Shown here piece by piece: positions 43,572 to 50,340 of a stretch of DNA of 50,340 nt. The DNA is from Planctomycetaceae bacterium (GTDB lineage Bacteria; Planctomycetota; Planctomycetia; Gemmatales; Gemmataceae), in NCBI GenBank assembly GCA_013823135.1, contig PNLP01000052.1:1-50340 (forward strand), given 5' to 3'. The notes below the pieces were generated by a model. It saw only the letters and a program-made list of their open reading frames with translations. It was not told where the DNA came from and ran no database searches. The position numbers and the translations under genes were made by a program. Each line of letters opens with the position of its first letter. The first letter of the stretch is position 1.

Positions 43572-44276
43572 TCACTTCTTGGTCTTGGTAGCGGGCTTGG
43601 GTGGGTTAGTGATGTCCTTCGGCGGATTCGGATCCTTTCCGAGGATGATCGCGTACTTCACGCGGAGGTCGCCCTCCTTCTGGTTCTCTGCCCGGATCTT
43701 CTTGTCACGAATGATGATGACCTCGACGATCGTACCCGGCACGAGATCCACGGGTGAGGCCGCGTACCACGGGGCACCGGCCGGAGCGCGGAGTTCGTCG
43801 AGCTCTGCCTGCGTCTGGTTAACGCGGACACCCTTCTCGTCGGTCTTTGCGGGGAGGTGCTTGTTGCGAATCAGCGTCTCGGGAACGAACTCAAGTTCGT
43901 AGTCGTGATGCTCTTCCTTGGTGACCGTCTTGGGACGGTTCATGTTCGAAGCGTATGGATTGCGGTAGTTGCGGTTATTGCGGCTGAGCGGCGGGCGGCG
44001 ATTGTTGCGATTGTTGTTGCGATTGTTGTTGTTGGTTTGGTTCTGGGTCTCAAACCATGTCACACGGAGAACCAACTTGTTGCCGTCCGCTTTGACAATC
44101 TCGCCGACAACATCCGCAACGTAAACGTAGTTCGACCAGTCCGTCAGTTTCTGATCGCCCAGACTTTTCGGTGCCGGATCCTTGTTTGACTCGTCGGCAG
44201 CACACAGCACCGGCAACAGTGTCAGGGTGTAGCCCAGTGCAACTGTGGAGAAGACCCGCACAACCCGTGGCGACAT
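43572..44276 (-). CDS. Secreted Asn/Arg-rich protein
   Basis: 234 aa. A signal peptide (1-26, STVALGYTLTLLPVLCAA) precedes a beta-strand region (YVYVADVVGEIVKADGNKLVLRVTWFE), an Asn/Arg-rich low-complexity tract at about 82-110 (NNNNRNNNRNNRR) and a second structured part (YELEFVPETLIRN...DLVPGTIVEVIIIRDKKI). The family is unknown. It lies 163 bases downstream of the cupredoxin gene on the same strand and could belong to the sigma factor cluster (inference). Confidence 0.7.
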   Translation of the reverse strand: MSPRVVRVFSTVALGYTLTLLPVLCAADESNKDPAPKSLGDQKLTDWSNYVYVADVVGEIVKADGNKLVLRVTWFETQNQTNNNNRNNNRNNRRPPLSRNNRNYRNPYASNMNRPKTVTKEEHHDYELEFVPETLIRNKHLPAKTDEKGVRVNQTQAELDELRAPAGAPWYAASPVDLVPGTIVEVIIIRDKKIRAENQKEGDLRVKYAIILGKDPNPPKDITNPPKPATKTKK

Positions 44277-44439
44277 TGTTGTAATCTCCCGGAAGCCTCT
44301 GGCATGGCTAATCTATTACAACCCATATCAGCAAATTGAGTTCCGGAAGTAGTTTCAGGTTGAACAAAAGTTATGCACATCGCGGGATGGTATGGACCAT
44401 CATGGGTTTATGCGGAAATCGCAACAATTTACTGAGAAG

Positions 44440-45219
44440 CTACTTAGGTCCGATATCGAAATCGGTAGGCTTCATTTCCATCGTCGGTCCCGTGATCTGG
44501 ATCGGTTCACCGAAGCGACCGTTCGCCCCGCCCCGCACCCCAGATTCGTGCCAGAACACAATGCGGAACTGCCCAATGGGTGCGTTCTTGATCTCAAAGC
44601 TGCCATCGAGGTCGGTTACCGCACAGTAGGGGTGGTCGAAGACTCGCACGTAGCCGGACATCCACGGGTGAATCGTGCACTTGTACAGAATGGCTCCAGG
44701 CTCACTGACGAGTTTCTTCTCCATCGTCCAATCCTTCATCGTGGGGATCGTCACGTTGAAGTCGCCGTTGTTCGCGCTGCTCCAGAAAAAGTTGTGCGCG
44801 ACCGGGGACGGGTTCTTCACCACGACCGTGTCGCCGGTTCGCGCGACGGTCACCCGTTTCACGAACATGCAGCACGGTTGATCGATCACCACGTTGGCAG
44901 CCTTCCGCTTCGAGTCATCGGGGTGAATTTGCGTCGGCTTGAACTCCTTGTCCTTCGCGTCGAGTGGCCGAAGGAACACGACCACGTTCTGGATGCCGCG
45001 ATTTTTCGGGTTCACGATCAACGATTCGTCGAGGATTTCGCCCTTCCCCAAGCAGTGTTCCTTGTCCTGACTCACGGCGAGTGCCCCGCGTTTGGGGATG
45101 GGCTTTTCCGCAGGGAACACGACGCGGCCCTTGATGGTGCTCCAGGTTGGTTTCGGGTCGTCCGCACCGGCGGAAGCACCCAGAAGCGCGCAGCAGAACA
45201 CGCACGACAGCAGTCGCAT
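44440..45219 (-). CDS. Secreted cupredoxin-like copper protein
   Basis: 259 aa with a signal peptide (1-18). The C-terminal half carries a complete type 1 copper site: H142 (PVAHNFFW), C181, H184 and M187 (CTIHPWM), the order and spacing of plastocyanin-type proteins. The N-terminal half is a beta-sandwich (TIKGRVVFPAEKPIPKRG) and the end has the carboxypeptidase-regulatory-like block (VTDLDGSFEIKNAPIGQFRI). Homologues are often called methylamine utilization protein; the true electron partner is unknown. GAGG precedes the ATG at 45219. It lies 67 bases after the sigma factor gene, whose C-terminal domain is its paralogue. Confidence 0.88.
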   Translation of the reverse strand: MRLLSCVFCCALLGASAGADDPKPTWSTIKGRVVFPAEKPIPKRGALAVSQDKEHCLGKGEILDESLIVNPKNRGIQNVVVFLRPLDAKDKEFKPTQIHPDDSKRKAANVVIDQPCCMFVKRVTVARTGDTVVVKNPSPVAHNFFWSSANNGDFNVTIPTMKDWTMEKKLVSEPGAILYKCTIHPWMSGYVRVFDHPYCAVTDLDGSFEIKNAPIGQFRIVFWHESGVRGGANGRFGEPIQITGPTMEMKPTDFDIGPK

Positions 45220-45286
45220 GGAAGATCCTCGGAGATGAGAAAGGGAGTTGTTTCGCAGCGACCCCAGCGGGGTCGCCAAACCACGA

Positions 45287-46897
45287 TCAGTCGTTCCAGC
45301 CGGGGCTCGCGTGTACAACCTCGCCAAGTTGAGCCTTGCCGTTGCCGCCAATTGCGATCGGCTCACCCAACCGGCCCGCAGCACCGTTGCGGTAGCCGGC
45401 CTTCTCGTGCCAGACCGTAAGCCGCCAAGTGCCGGCCGGGGCGTTCGGAATCGTGAAGTTGCCGTTGGCGTCGGTCACTGCGAAGTAGGGGTGGTCGAAC
45501 GCCCAGACGTAGCCACGAACCCACGGGTGGATGTTGTCGCGGAATGAATCGCAGCCCGTGAGTGCGGGCAGCCTACTCGTGGTGTGCGTTGCCCCGTTCG
45601 GCAAGAGCACGTTGAACGTCCTCGCATCACCTTCCGGACGCTCCAACTGCGCGACCCCCTCGTGGTAGTTCACGTTAAACGCGACTGGCGTGGCGTTGCG
45701 GAATGCCACGCGGTCCCCGGCGCGAGCTGCGATGACACGCGGCGTGAACCCACCCGCACTCATGAACACGGAGTGATCCTGCGATTGGGCGGCACCCAGT
45801 GCAGGGTGAATCTTGTCAACGGGGAACGCGGCTTTCTTGTCGTCGGTGTCGGGGCGGAGCCAGACCACGGCGTTCGCGAGCCCCCGCGTTCGCGGGTCGA
45901 TCACAACATCGCCCTCGGTGGCCCCACCAAAGAATTCCAGATCCTTGATGGCACTTTCTGCCACGAATCGCTGAGGCGGAATGGCGCGTTCACTGGGGAA
46001 AACCACCCTCCCCGTAACGGTTACCCAGGGTGTTCTTTCCACGAATCGCGGTGCGGGACTGACACTCGGAGCCACCGGCTGGGATGGTGGCACGTGCGGA
46101 GTAGACCCGTCCACGCGACTTGTCAGGGCCAAACCCAACCCACCGAGCGTGACCAGCGCGACGGTTGCCAGCACGAGTTTGATTCCGACCAGGCTCCGCA
46201 CCGTTTCCGCCGCAAGCGACTTCGCCAGCGGGGAAGGTTCCACGGCGCCTCGCAGTAATCGCGCCGGCACCGCAGCCTGAACGGAAGGAGCCAAGGTTCC
46301 CGCCAACAGACCGCTGGCGAGCGTCGCCCCCCGTCGTGTGAGTCGCACACGCAGGAGCTCTTTGCCGCGATCGAGACGCCGCCGGAGCGTGCTGAGGCTC
46401 CATCCGAGATGTTTCGCTGCCTCGTCCAACGTGCGTTCTTCGAGGAAACACGCAATGAGCGGTGCGCGGTATTCTTCAGGCAGTTTCGCGAGCTCCTCGT
46501 CGAGCACTTCAAGGAGATCGTCGAAGGTCGATTCGGGTGAGCGCGAGAACTCAGTACCCCGGCCAAGGTCGCGTCGTAGCCGCCGATCTTCGTGCCGACG
46601 TGCAGCCAGCCCAATTCGCCGGGCGATGCCGAACAGCCAGCCGCCAACTGATGACGCCGCGACCCTGTCGGTGGCGTCTCGGGCCAGCACCAGGAACACG
46701 GCCTGGAATGCGTCTTCCGCGAGGTGTTCGTCTCTCACGGCGCGTTTGCATACGCCGTACACCATCCGCGCATGCCGTCGGACGATCGTGGCGAACGCAG
46801 TCTCGTCACGATCCCCGGCGAACCGGGCCAGCAGCGTGCGGTCGTCGGCGGCGGCGAAGGTATCCGTCAGCCGGACTGGGATGCGAACGCGGGGCAT
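45287..46897 (-). CDS. ECF-type sigma factor fused to a TM helix and cupredoxin-like domain
   Basis: 536 aa from the ATG at 46897, which has GAGGAG 9 bases upstream; an ATG at 46918 contains that ribosome site and is rejected. Sigma region 2 is at about 25-95 (DEHLAEDAFQAVFLVLARDA) and region 4 at about 128-185 (LPEEYRAPLIACFLEERTLDEAAKHLGWS, the DNA-binding helix). A transmembrane helix (about 236-258) and Pro-rich linker lead to a C-terminal domain (288-536) that is clearly similar to the neighbouring copper protein. Its copper ligands are mostly lost: F407 replaces H142, D454 replaces C181, V460 replaces M187, only H457 is kept. See findings. Confidence 0.9.
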   Translation of the reverse strand: MPRVRIPVRLTDTFAAADDRTLLARFAGDRDETAFATIVRRHARMVYGVCKRAVRDEHLAEDAFQAVFLVLARDATDRVAASSVGGWLFGIARRIGLAARRHEDRRLRRDLGRGTEFSRSPESTFDDLLEVLDEELAKLPEEYRAPLIACFLEERTLDEAAKHLGWSLSTLRRRLDRGKELLRVRLTRRGATLASGLLAGTLAPSVQAAVPARLLRGAVEPSPLAKSLAAETVRSLVGIKLVLATVALVTLGGLGLALTSRVDGSTPHVPPSQPVAPSVSPAPRFVERTPWVTVTGRVVFPSERAIPPQRFVAESAIKDLEFFGGATEGDVVIDPRTRGLANAVVWLRPDTDDKKAAFPVDKIHPALGAAQSQDHSVFMSAGGFTPRVIAARAGDRVAFRNATPVAFNVNYHEGVAQLERPEGDARTFNVLLPNGATHTTSRLPALTGCDSFRDNIHPWVRGYVWAFDHPYFAVTDANGNFTIPNAPAGTWRLTVWHEKAGYRNGAAGRLGEPIAIGGNGKAQLGEVVHASPGWND

Positions 46898-47120
46898 CGG
46901 CGAGTCTCCTCTACCCATATCATGTCCGCCACCCGGTCGAGTTGTTCACTTTTATGCGAACCTCATTCGTTCACTCGACATCCACCAAAGATACCCTGGC
47001 GGCGTCACCCGCGATCAAAATCCGCAAGAACTTCCCCGTGTCTGGTTCTGATTCGGCACGCGTCTCATTTTCGTTCTACAATGGTGATAGCCCCGCCGTA
47101 GGTAGAATCCCGGAAACGAT

Positions 47121-48209
47121 ATGCTTCTATTCTGTCCCACGTGCCAGGCGACCTTTTCCGGTGCATCGCGCTGTCCGCGGTGCGGCGGGTTGTTGTTGAT
47201 GCCACACGAAGTTTCGCCTGAGGCCAAGCGGCGAAATACAGCGGATCTCACCCCGGTGAAACCGACACTCGCTGGCCGCGTGATCGTCGGCAGCGTCCTG
47301 GCGATGGCATTTTCTCTCGCCGTCCGCCGCCTCATGATCGGAACCCTGATTGCCGCGGAAATGGATCCGAACGTCTGGCGGGTATCGCCCACCGGCGAAC
47401 TCGCGCTCCAGATCATCCATGCCCTCGCAGTCGTATTTGGAGCCGTGATCGCCAGCGCCGGGCAGGTCAAGGGCTCGACCACAGGGGTCATCGTCGGACT
47501 GGTGTGCGGTGCGTTGTTTATGGGGTACGAGTTGTTGGGAGGGGCTTCTTCGCAAAACCTGAGCCTGTATCTCCATATTCCCGTGCTCGCCACGCTGGGA
47601 CTCATCGGCGGCTTGATTTCGGCGATGATCTGGGCAGCCCCTCCGAAATTCATCCTGGGGTTACCGGGATCGGGCAAGTTGAGTTCGCTCCAACTGAGCG
47701 AGGTGGCTGAAGCCCAGCGGATCAGGCCAACTGCGTGGGCCAGGGTGCTGATCGGAACGACGCTGATGGTCGTGGGGGTCACGGTCGCGGAAGATGCCCG
47801 GTTGTTCGTTCAGAAATATTCCGGTGGTCTGTTCCACGTCAACACCCGCGGGGAAGCCGAGTTCATCACCTGGCAAATTGCGATGCTCGCGGGTTTGGCA
47901 GGCGCGATGATCGCCGGGGCAGAGACTGGGGCTGGCGCCCGACACGGGTTATACACGGGGGTGCTCGGGGCCCTGAGCATCTACGGGCTGTGTGTGCAGC
48001 GTGGGGTGGCTCACATCTTTCCTGCGATGCGATTCTGGCTCGATAAGCTCGCGATTCCCACAGAGGCATTGAACGACCCCGCGACTGCGATCGGGATCAT
48101 TGGGAGCGTGATTTTACTCGGCATCCTGGGCGGATGGATGGGCGGCGCGCTGTTCCAACCGCTCGTGCCAGAACACATGCGACGTGGGCGACGCCACGGC
48201 TTCGATTAA
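47121..48209 (+). CDS. Zinc-ribbon polytopic membrane protein
   Basis: 362 aa. An N-terminal zinc ribbon (CPTCQATFSGASRCPRCGG, residues 5-23) is followed by about eight transmembrane helices, e.g. VIVGSVLAMAFSLAV, IIHALAVVFGAVIAS, ILGIMGGWMGGAL-type segments. Function is unknown; similar FHA- or zinc-ribbon-TM proteins occur in planctomycetes. Divergent from the sigma factor gene, with a 223-base gap, so shared regulation is possible. A strong bidirectional terminator follows. Confidence 0.75.
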   Translation: MLLFCPTCQATFSGASRCPRCGGLLLMPHEVSPEAKRRNTADLTPVKPTLAGRVIVGSVLAMAFSLAVRRLMIGTLIAAEMDPNVWRVSPTGELALQIIHALAVVFGAVIASAGQVKGSTTGVIVGLVCGALFMGYELLGGASSQNLSLYLHIPVLATLGLIGGLISAMIWAAPPKFILGLPGSGKLSSLQLSEVAEAQRIRPTAWARVLIGTTLMVVGVTVAEDARLFVQKYSGGLFHVNTRGEAEFITWQIAMLAGLAGAMIAGAETGAGARHGLYTGVLGALSIYGLCVQRGVAHIFPAMRFWLDKLAIPTEALNDPATAIGIIGSVILLGILGGWMGGALFQPLVPEHMRRGRRHGFD

Positions 48210-48232
48210 CCCGCACGACATGAACCAGCCCA

Positions 48233-48276
48233 AATGCAATGGCCCACGGGATCATCCCGTGGGCCATTGCATTTTT
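48233..48276. terminator. Bidirectional terminator
   Basis: A 19-bp perfect stem (AATGCAATGGCCCACGGGA with its complement, loop TCA) with an A-run before and a T-run after. It lies between the stops of the membrane protein (48209) and the convergent cytochrome gene (48291). Confidence 0.95.
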
Positions 48277-48290
48277 ACAAGCAACAATGG

Positions 48291-48725
48291 TCACTTCTTG
48301 CGGTTGGTGAACGCTTCGTGGCAAGCCTTGCACGACCCGTTGATAGCGCTCAGGGCCGATTTCGCGCCATCGACATCTTTCTTCTCAACAGAAGTGGCCA
48401 GATCCTTCGTGGAGTCGGCGTATTCCTTGGCGAGGTCCGCCCAGGTCTTCTTGTCGCCCTTCTTGGGCTGGTACTTGACGAGGCCGGCGGCGAGGGTGGC
48501 GGCTTGCTTGGCCTGTGGCAATGCGTCGCCAATCTTGTCGTTCTTCACGAGGTCGGCGATCTGCGGGATGAGGCCACCCTTCTTCCCGTGGTTCTTCTTC
48601 ATGATCGCTTCAACATCGACCCCACGACCGCCCTCTTCCTTCTTGTCCTTGTCGTCGGCAACGACAAACGCAGCCAGCGAGAGAGCAACAACACCGACAA
48701 GACCCAGGGCCAGTTTGCGGTTCAT
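48291..48725 (-). CDS. Class II cytochrome c (c'/c556-like)
   Basis: 144 aa. A signal peptide (1-23) is followed by Lys-rich helices and a C-terminal heme-binding CKACH (C132, C135, H136), the location typical of class II cytochromes c such as c' and c556. It is expected to sit in the periplasm as an electron carrier or gas sensor. The axial ligand of c556 (Met in the first helix) may be M42 in AIMKKN; this was not proven. AAGGGG precedes the ATG. The neighbours give no pathway. Confidence 0.85.
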   Translation of the reverse strand: MNRKLALGLVGVVALSLAAFVVADDKDKKEEGGRGVDVEAIMKKNHGKKGGLIPQIADLVKNDKIGDALPQAKQAATLAAGLVKYQPKKGDKKTWADLAKEYADSTKDLATSVEKKDVDGAKSALSAINGSCKACHEAFTNRKK

Positions 48726-48853
48726 GTGAACCCCTTATGAATTGGAATAGACACCATCAGTGTATCGGAATGTAAAGGGGGATTCGCTCGGCGGTTATCG
48801 CGGGCGATGTTGGGGAACGTGACCGCAACACCGAAGGCGTGTTGACCTGAAAA

Positions 48854-49765
48854 TCAGGTCTGCTTGCCGAAGTTCTGCGTGAAGTACAGCCCGCCGTTGG
48901 CGCTGGCCCGCACGCTCACGCCGATCTCGGTGAAGTTCGTGTTCAAGATATTCGCGCGATGGCCGGCAGAGCCCATCCAGGCTGCGACAACGGATGCCGC
49001 CGAGGTGAAGCCGTAGGCGATGTTTTCCCCACCAGCGAATGAGGAAGACCACGTGTCGTAGCCAGCGAGGTCGAACCGATCGGAGACCTGGGGTCGTACC
49101 GTTCCGAAGAGCGTGTGTTGCATCGCCTGAACGCCGCCGACAACGGGGCTCATCGCTGCCATGTCCGTTGAGTGTAACATGGTTGCATAATTCAACGCAT
49201 TGCTGACCTTCAGCGGGGGGAGACCAACCTTGCCCCGTTCCACGTTGACTAACCGAATGATCTCCAGTTCGATCGCGGTGTTGGATTGAACCCGAACGGG
49301 ACTTCCTTCCCGGACCACGTTCGTGCCAGCCCCGCCACTCACGACATCCACGCCGCCGCCGCCCCAGATGGTGTCGTTCCCGTTTCTGCCATACAGTTTG
49401 TCGGCACCGCTCCCACCGAAAATGTAATCGGTATTAGTGCCGCCATAGATCGTGTCGTTCCCCATACCCCCGTAGATGAACGAGATGAAAGCGGAGTTGT
49501 TGATGATTGTGTCGTTACCGGCTCCCGCGCTGATGACCACACGGGAGACACCTGCCCGAGAATACGCCCGACCGTCGACGACGATGGCGGTGCTGGTGTT
49601 GGAAACCGTGATGGTTTCGCTGGCGGCCGTGCCGAGCACGGTGAGCGTACCATTGGTGATGTTGACCGTTGATGGACAGTCGCGGCTTTCGAGACTTTCC
49701 ACGCCGAGAGCAACTTTTCCGTTCACAGTAGAATCTCGCGTGAGGTGTGCCTGCGATTTGTACAT
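48854..49765 (-). CDS. Secreted RTX-CAP domain protein
   Basis: 303 aa. The N-terminus carries the planctomycete export-type motif VESLESRDCPS (about 22-32). A block of beta strands is followed by RTX-type calcium-binding nonapeptide repeats (GGMGNDTIYGGTNTDYIFGGSGADKLYG, about 98-140), then a CAP/SCP domain (GLPPLKVSNALNYATMLHS, GGENIAYGFT, GSAGHRANIL). The CAP His/Glu signatures are kept. This RTX+CAP order is unusual; CAP domains can act as proteases or ligand binders. Exported, role unknown. Confidence 0.85.
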   Translation of the reverse strand: MYKSQAHLTRDSTVNGKVALGVESLESRDCPSTVNITNGTLTVLGTAASETITVSNTSTAIVVDGRAYSRAGVSRVVISAGAGNDTIINNSAFISFIYGGMGNDTIYGGTNTDYIFGGSGADKLYGRNGNDTIWGGGGVDVVSGGAGTNVVREGSPVRVQSNTAIELEIIRLVNVERGKVGLPPLKVSNALNYATMLHSTDMAAMSPVVGGVQAMQHTLFGTVRPQVSDRFDLAGYDTWSSSFAGGENIAYGFTSAASVVAAWMGSAGHRANILNTNFTEIGVSVRASANGGLYFTQNFGKQT

Positions 49766-49828
49766 GCGACCATAGGCTACCCTCTACCCTCACGACGTGA
49801 GAAAAGCAACCGCCATCCGTCTGAAATG

Positions 49829-49961
49829 CAGGGTCGTTTAATTCTCGGGATAGTAGGTCACTCGCTCCGCGAGTGACACCAACCACCTCGTCGAAACGCT
49901 GGGGTGCGACTCGCGGAGCGAGTCGCCTACTTTCTCCAAGCCCGAGAATTAAACGGCCCTG
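49829..49961. repeat. Cloverleaf inverted-repeat element
   Basis: The outer arms, CAGGGTCGTTTAATTCTCGG (49829) and CCCGAGAATTAAACGGCCCTG (ending 49961), pair with few mismatches. Two inner hairpins, CACTCGC/GCGAGTG (near 49859-49876) and GCGACTCGC/GCGAGTCGC (near 49906-49926), make a cloverleaf. Its first 40 bases recur exactly, inverted, at 1-40. Confidence 0.8.
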
Positions 49962-50000
49962 GATTGAAACGGGTTCACCACCCAGGGCCGTTCCGTTTTT
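49952..50000 (+). terminator. Terminator-like hairpin
   Basis: AACGGCCCTGG (49952-49962) pairs with CCAGGGCCGTT (49982-49992), followed shortly by a TTTTT tract. No plus-strand gene precedes it, so its function is unclear; it may belong to the element beside it. Confidence 0.4.
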
Positions 50001-50008
50001 CATATTTG

Positions 50009-50095
50009 GTGGTTTTGCCTGGCGAGCCGCCCCGGTCACGGGGCGGGTTTCGACTCAAAACACCCGCCCCGTGACCGGGGCGGCTCGCCAAAACC
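50009..50095. repeat. GGCGAGCCGCC inverted repeat
   Basis: The inner arms 50021-50048 and 50062-50089 pair perfectly over 28 bp (GGCGAGCCGCCCCGGTCACG...), and TGGTTTTG with CAAAACCA extends the stem outward. The loop is 13 nt. It occupies the same intergenic stretch as the cloverleaf element; the remaining sequence to 50340 shows only one weak small frame. Confidence 0.85.
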
Positions 50096-50141
50096 AGAAT
50101 GCCAGCACAACTCCATGTGAAACACGGAACAGCCCTGCCCC

Positions 50142-50255
50142 TCAAACGGGTGTGCCATTGGTTTCCGGGGTGTGCTTGGCGATTTCGTGTGGCATGAATT
50201 GCAATGGCACGTAGCAAACGATTTCGTCAACGCGTGATACGGCGATCAGATTCAT
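50142..50255 (-). CDS. Possible 37-aa small protein
   Basis: A 38-codon frame starting MNLIAVSRVDEIVCYVPLQF, with a GGAAGAAAG sequence about 10-15 bases before the ATG. It reads as protein-like and does not belong to the palindrome. It is too short to place in a family, and the surrounding region may extend beyond the window. Low confidence. Confidence 0.2.
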   Translation of the reverse strand: MNLIAVSRVDEIVCYVPLQFMPHEIAKHTPETNGTPV

Positions 50256-50340
50256 TCTGATAATCTTTCTTCCAGACAGGTCTACGCTTCCAGAACGGTT
50301 CCACGGATGGGTGGGAGTTTTGCCTGGAACCGATGAGAAG

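Noticed and set aside
50036..50230. 64-aa minus-strand frame with CHCNSCH
   Set aside because: Most of it runs through the perfect palindrome at 50021-50089, and a better frame exists in the same stretch; cysteine pattern judged coincidental.

Overview
The window looks like a chromosomal segment of a Gemmata-type planctomycete (Gemmataceae). The support is high-GC coding sequence together with several family-level hallmarks: membrane-spanning Ser/Thr kinases with an N-terminal planctomycete module, a DUF1559 pilin-like protein, a DUF1501 Tat-exported protein, a Uma2 nuclease, leucine-rich and WD40 repeat proteins, an N-terminal LESRDCPS-type motif on a secreted protein, and an ECF sigma factor with a long C-terminal extension. 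Species assignment is inference; no rRNA is present. No insertion sequence, phage module or convincing CRISPR array was seen.

Layout. 0-8.5 kb: a Ser/Thr kinase with an extracytoplasmic tail, a large nested inverted repeat, a thioredoxin/SprT-protease pair, a leucine-rich repeat protein, an XPB/Ssl2 N-domain protein and an RRM glycine-rich RNA-binding protein. 8.5-17.9 kb: YaiI/YqxD protein, methyltransferase, fatty-acid desaturase, succinate dehydrogenase subunits C and A without a neighbouring B subunit, and DUF1501. 18-25 kb: Uma2, a vWA protein, a membrane permease-like protein, a second kinase, a Nudix hydrolase, WD40, an orphan DUF433 and a compositionally different winged-helix gene. 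25.4-35.7 kb: a siroheme sulfite/nitrite reductase, an SNF2 helicase with an overlapping partner gene, an HtrA-like protease, an ArnT/PMT-like glycosyltransferase, a polytopic membrane protein, a Cys-based phosphatase and tRNA-Leu(UAG). 36-43.5 kb: a lipoprotein plus DUF1559 pair, an acidic HTH-TM protein, a stand-alone EF-G, a DUF5678-like gene followed by a retropepsin-like protease frame broken by an amber codon, and pyrF. 43.5-50.3 kb: a probable sigma-factor/cupredoxin operon, a zinc-ribbon membrane protein, a class II cytochrome c and an RTX-CAP secreted protein.

The most interesting system is the minus-strand cluster 46897-43572. An ECF-type sigma factor is joined through one transmembrane helix to an extracytoplasmic cupredoxin-like domain. 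The next gene encodes a secreted paralogue of that domain. The secreted copy has a complete type 1 copper ligand set (H142, C181, H184, M187), while the sigma-fused copy has lost three of the four ligands. This suggests a membrane-tethered sigma factor that senses redox or copper state with a degenerate copy of the protein it controls.

A second theme is the density of palindromic intergenic elements. At least five families recur, some with nested hairpins 100-300 nt long, mostly placed in convergent or post-stop gaps. They include two copies of the element whose translation gives ITQMTQ-like spurious peptides, and a 40-nt exact inverted copy linking the first bases of the window to position 49.8 kb.
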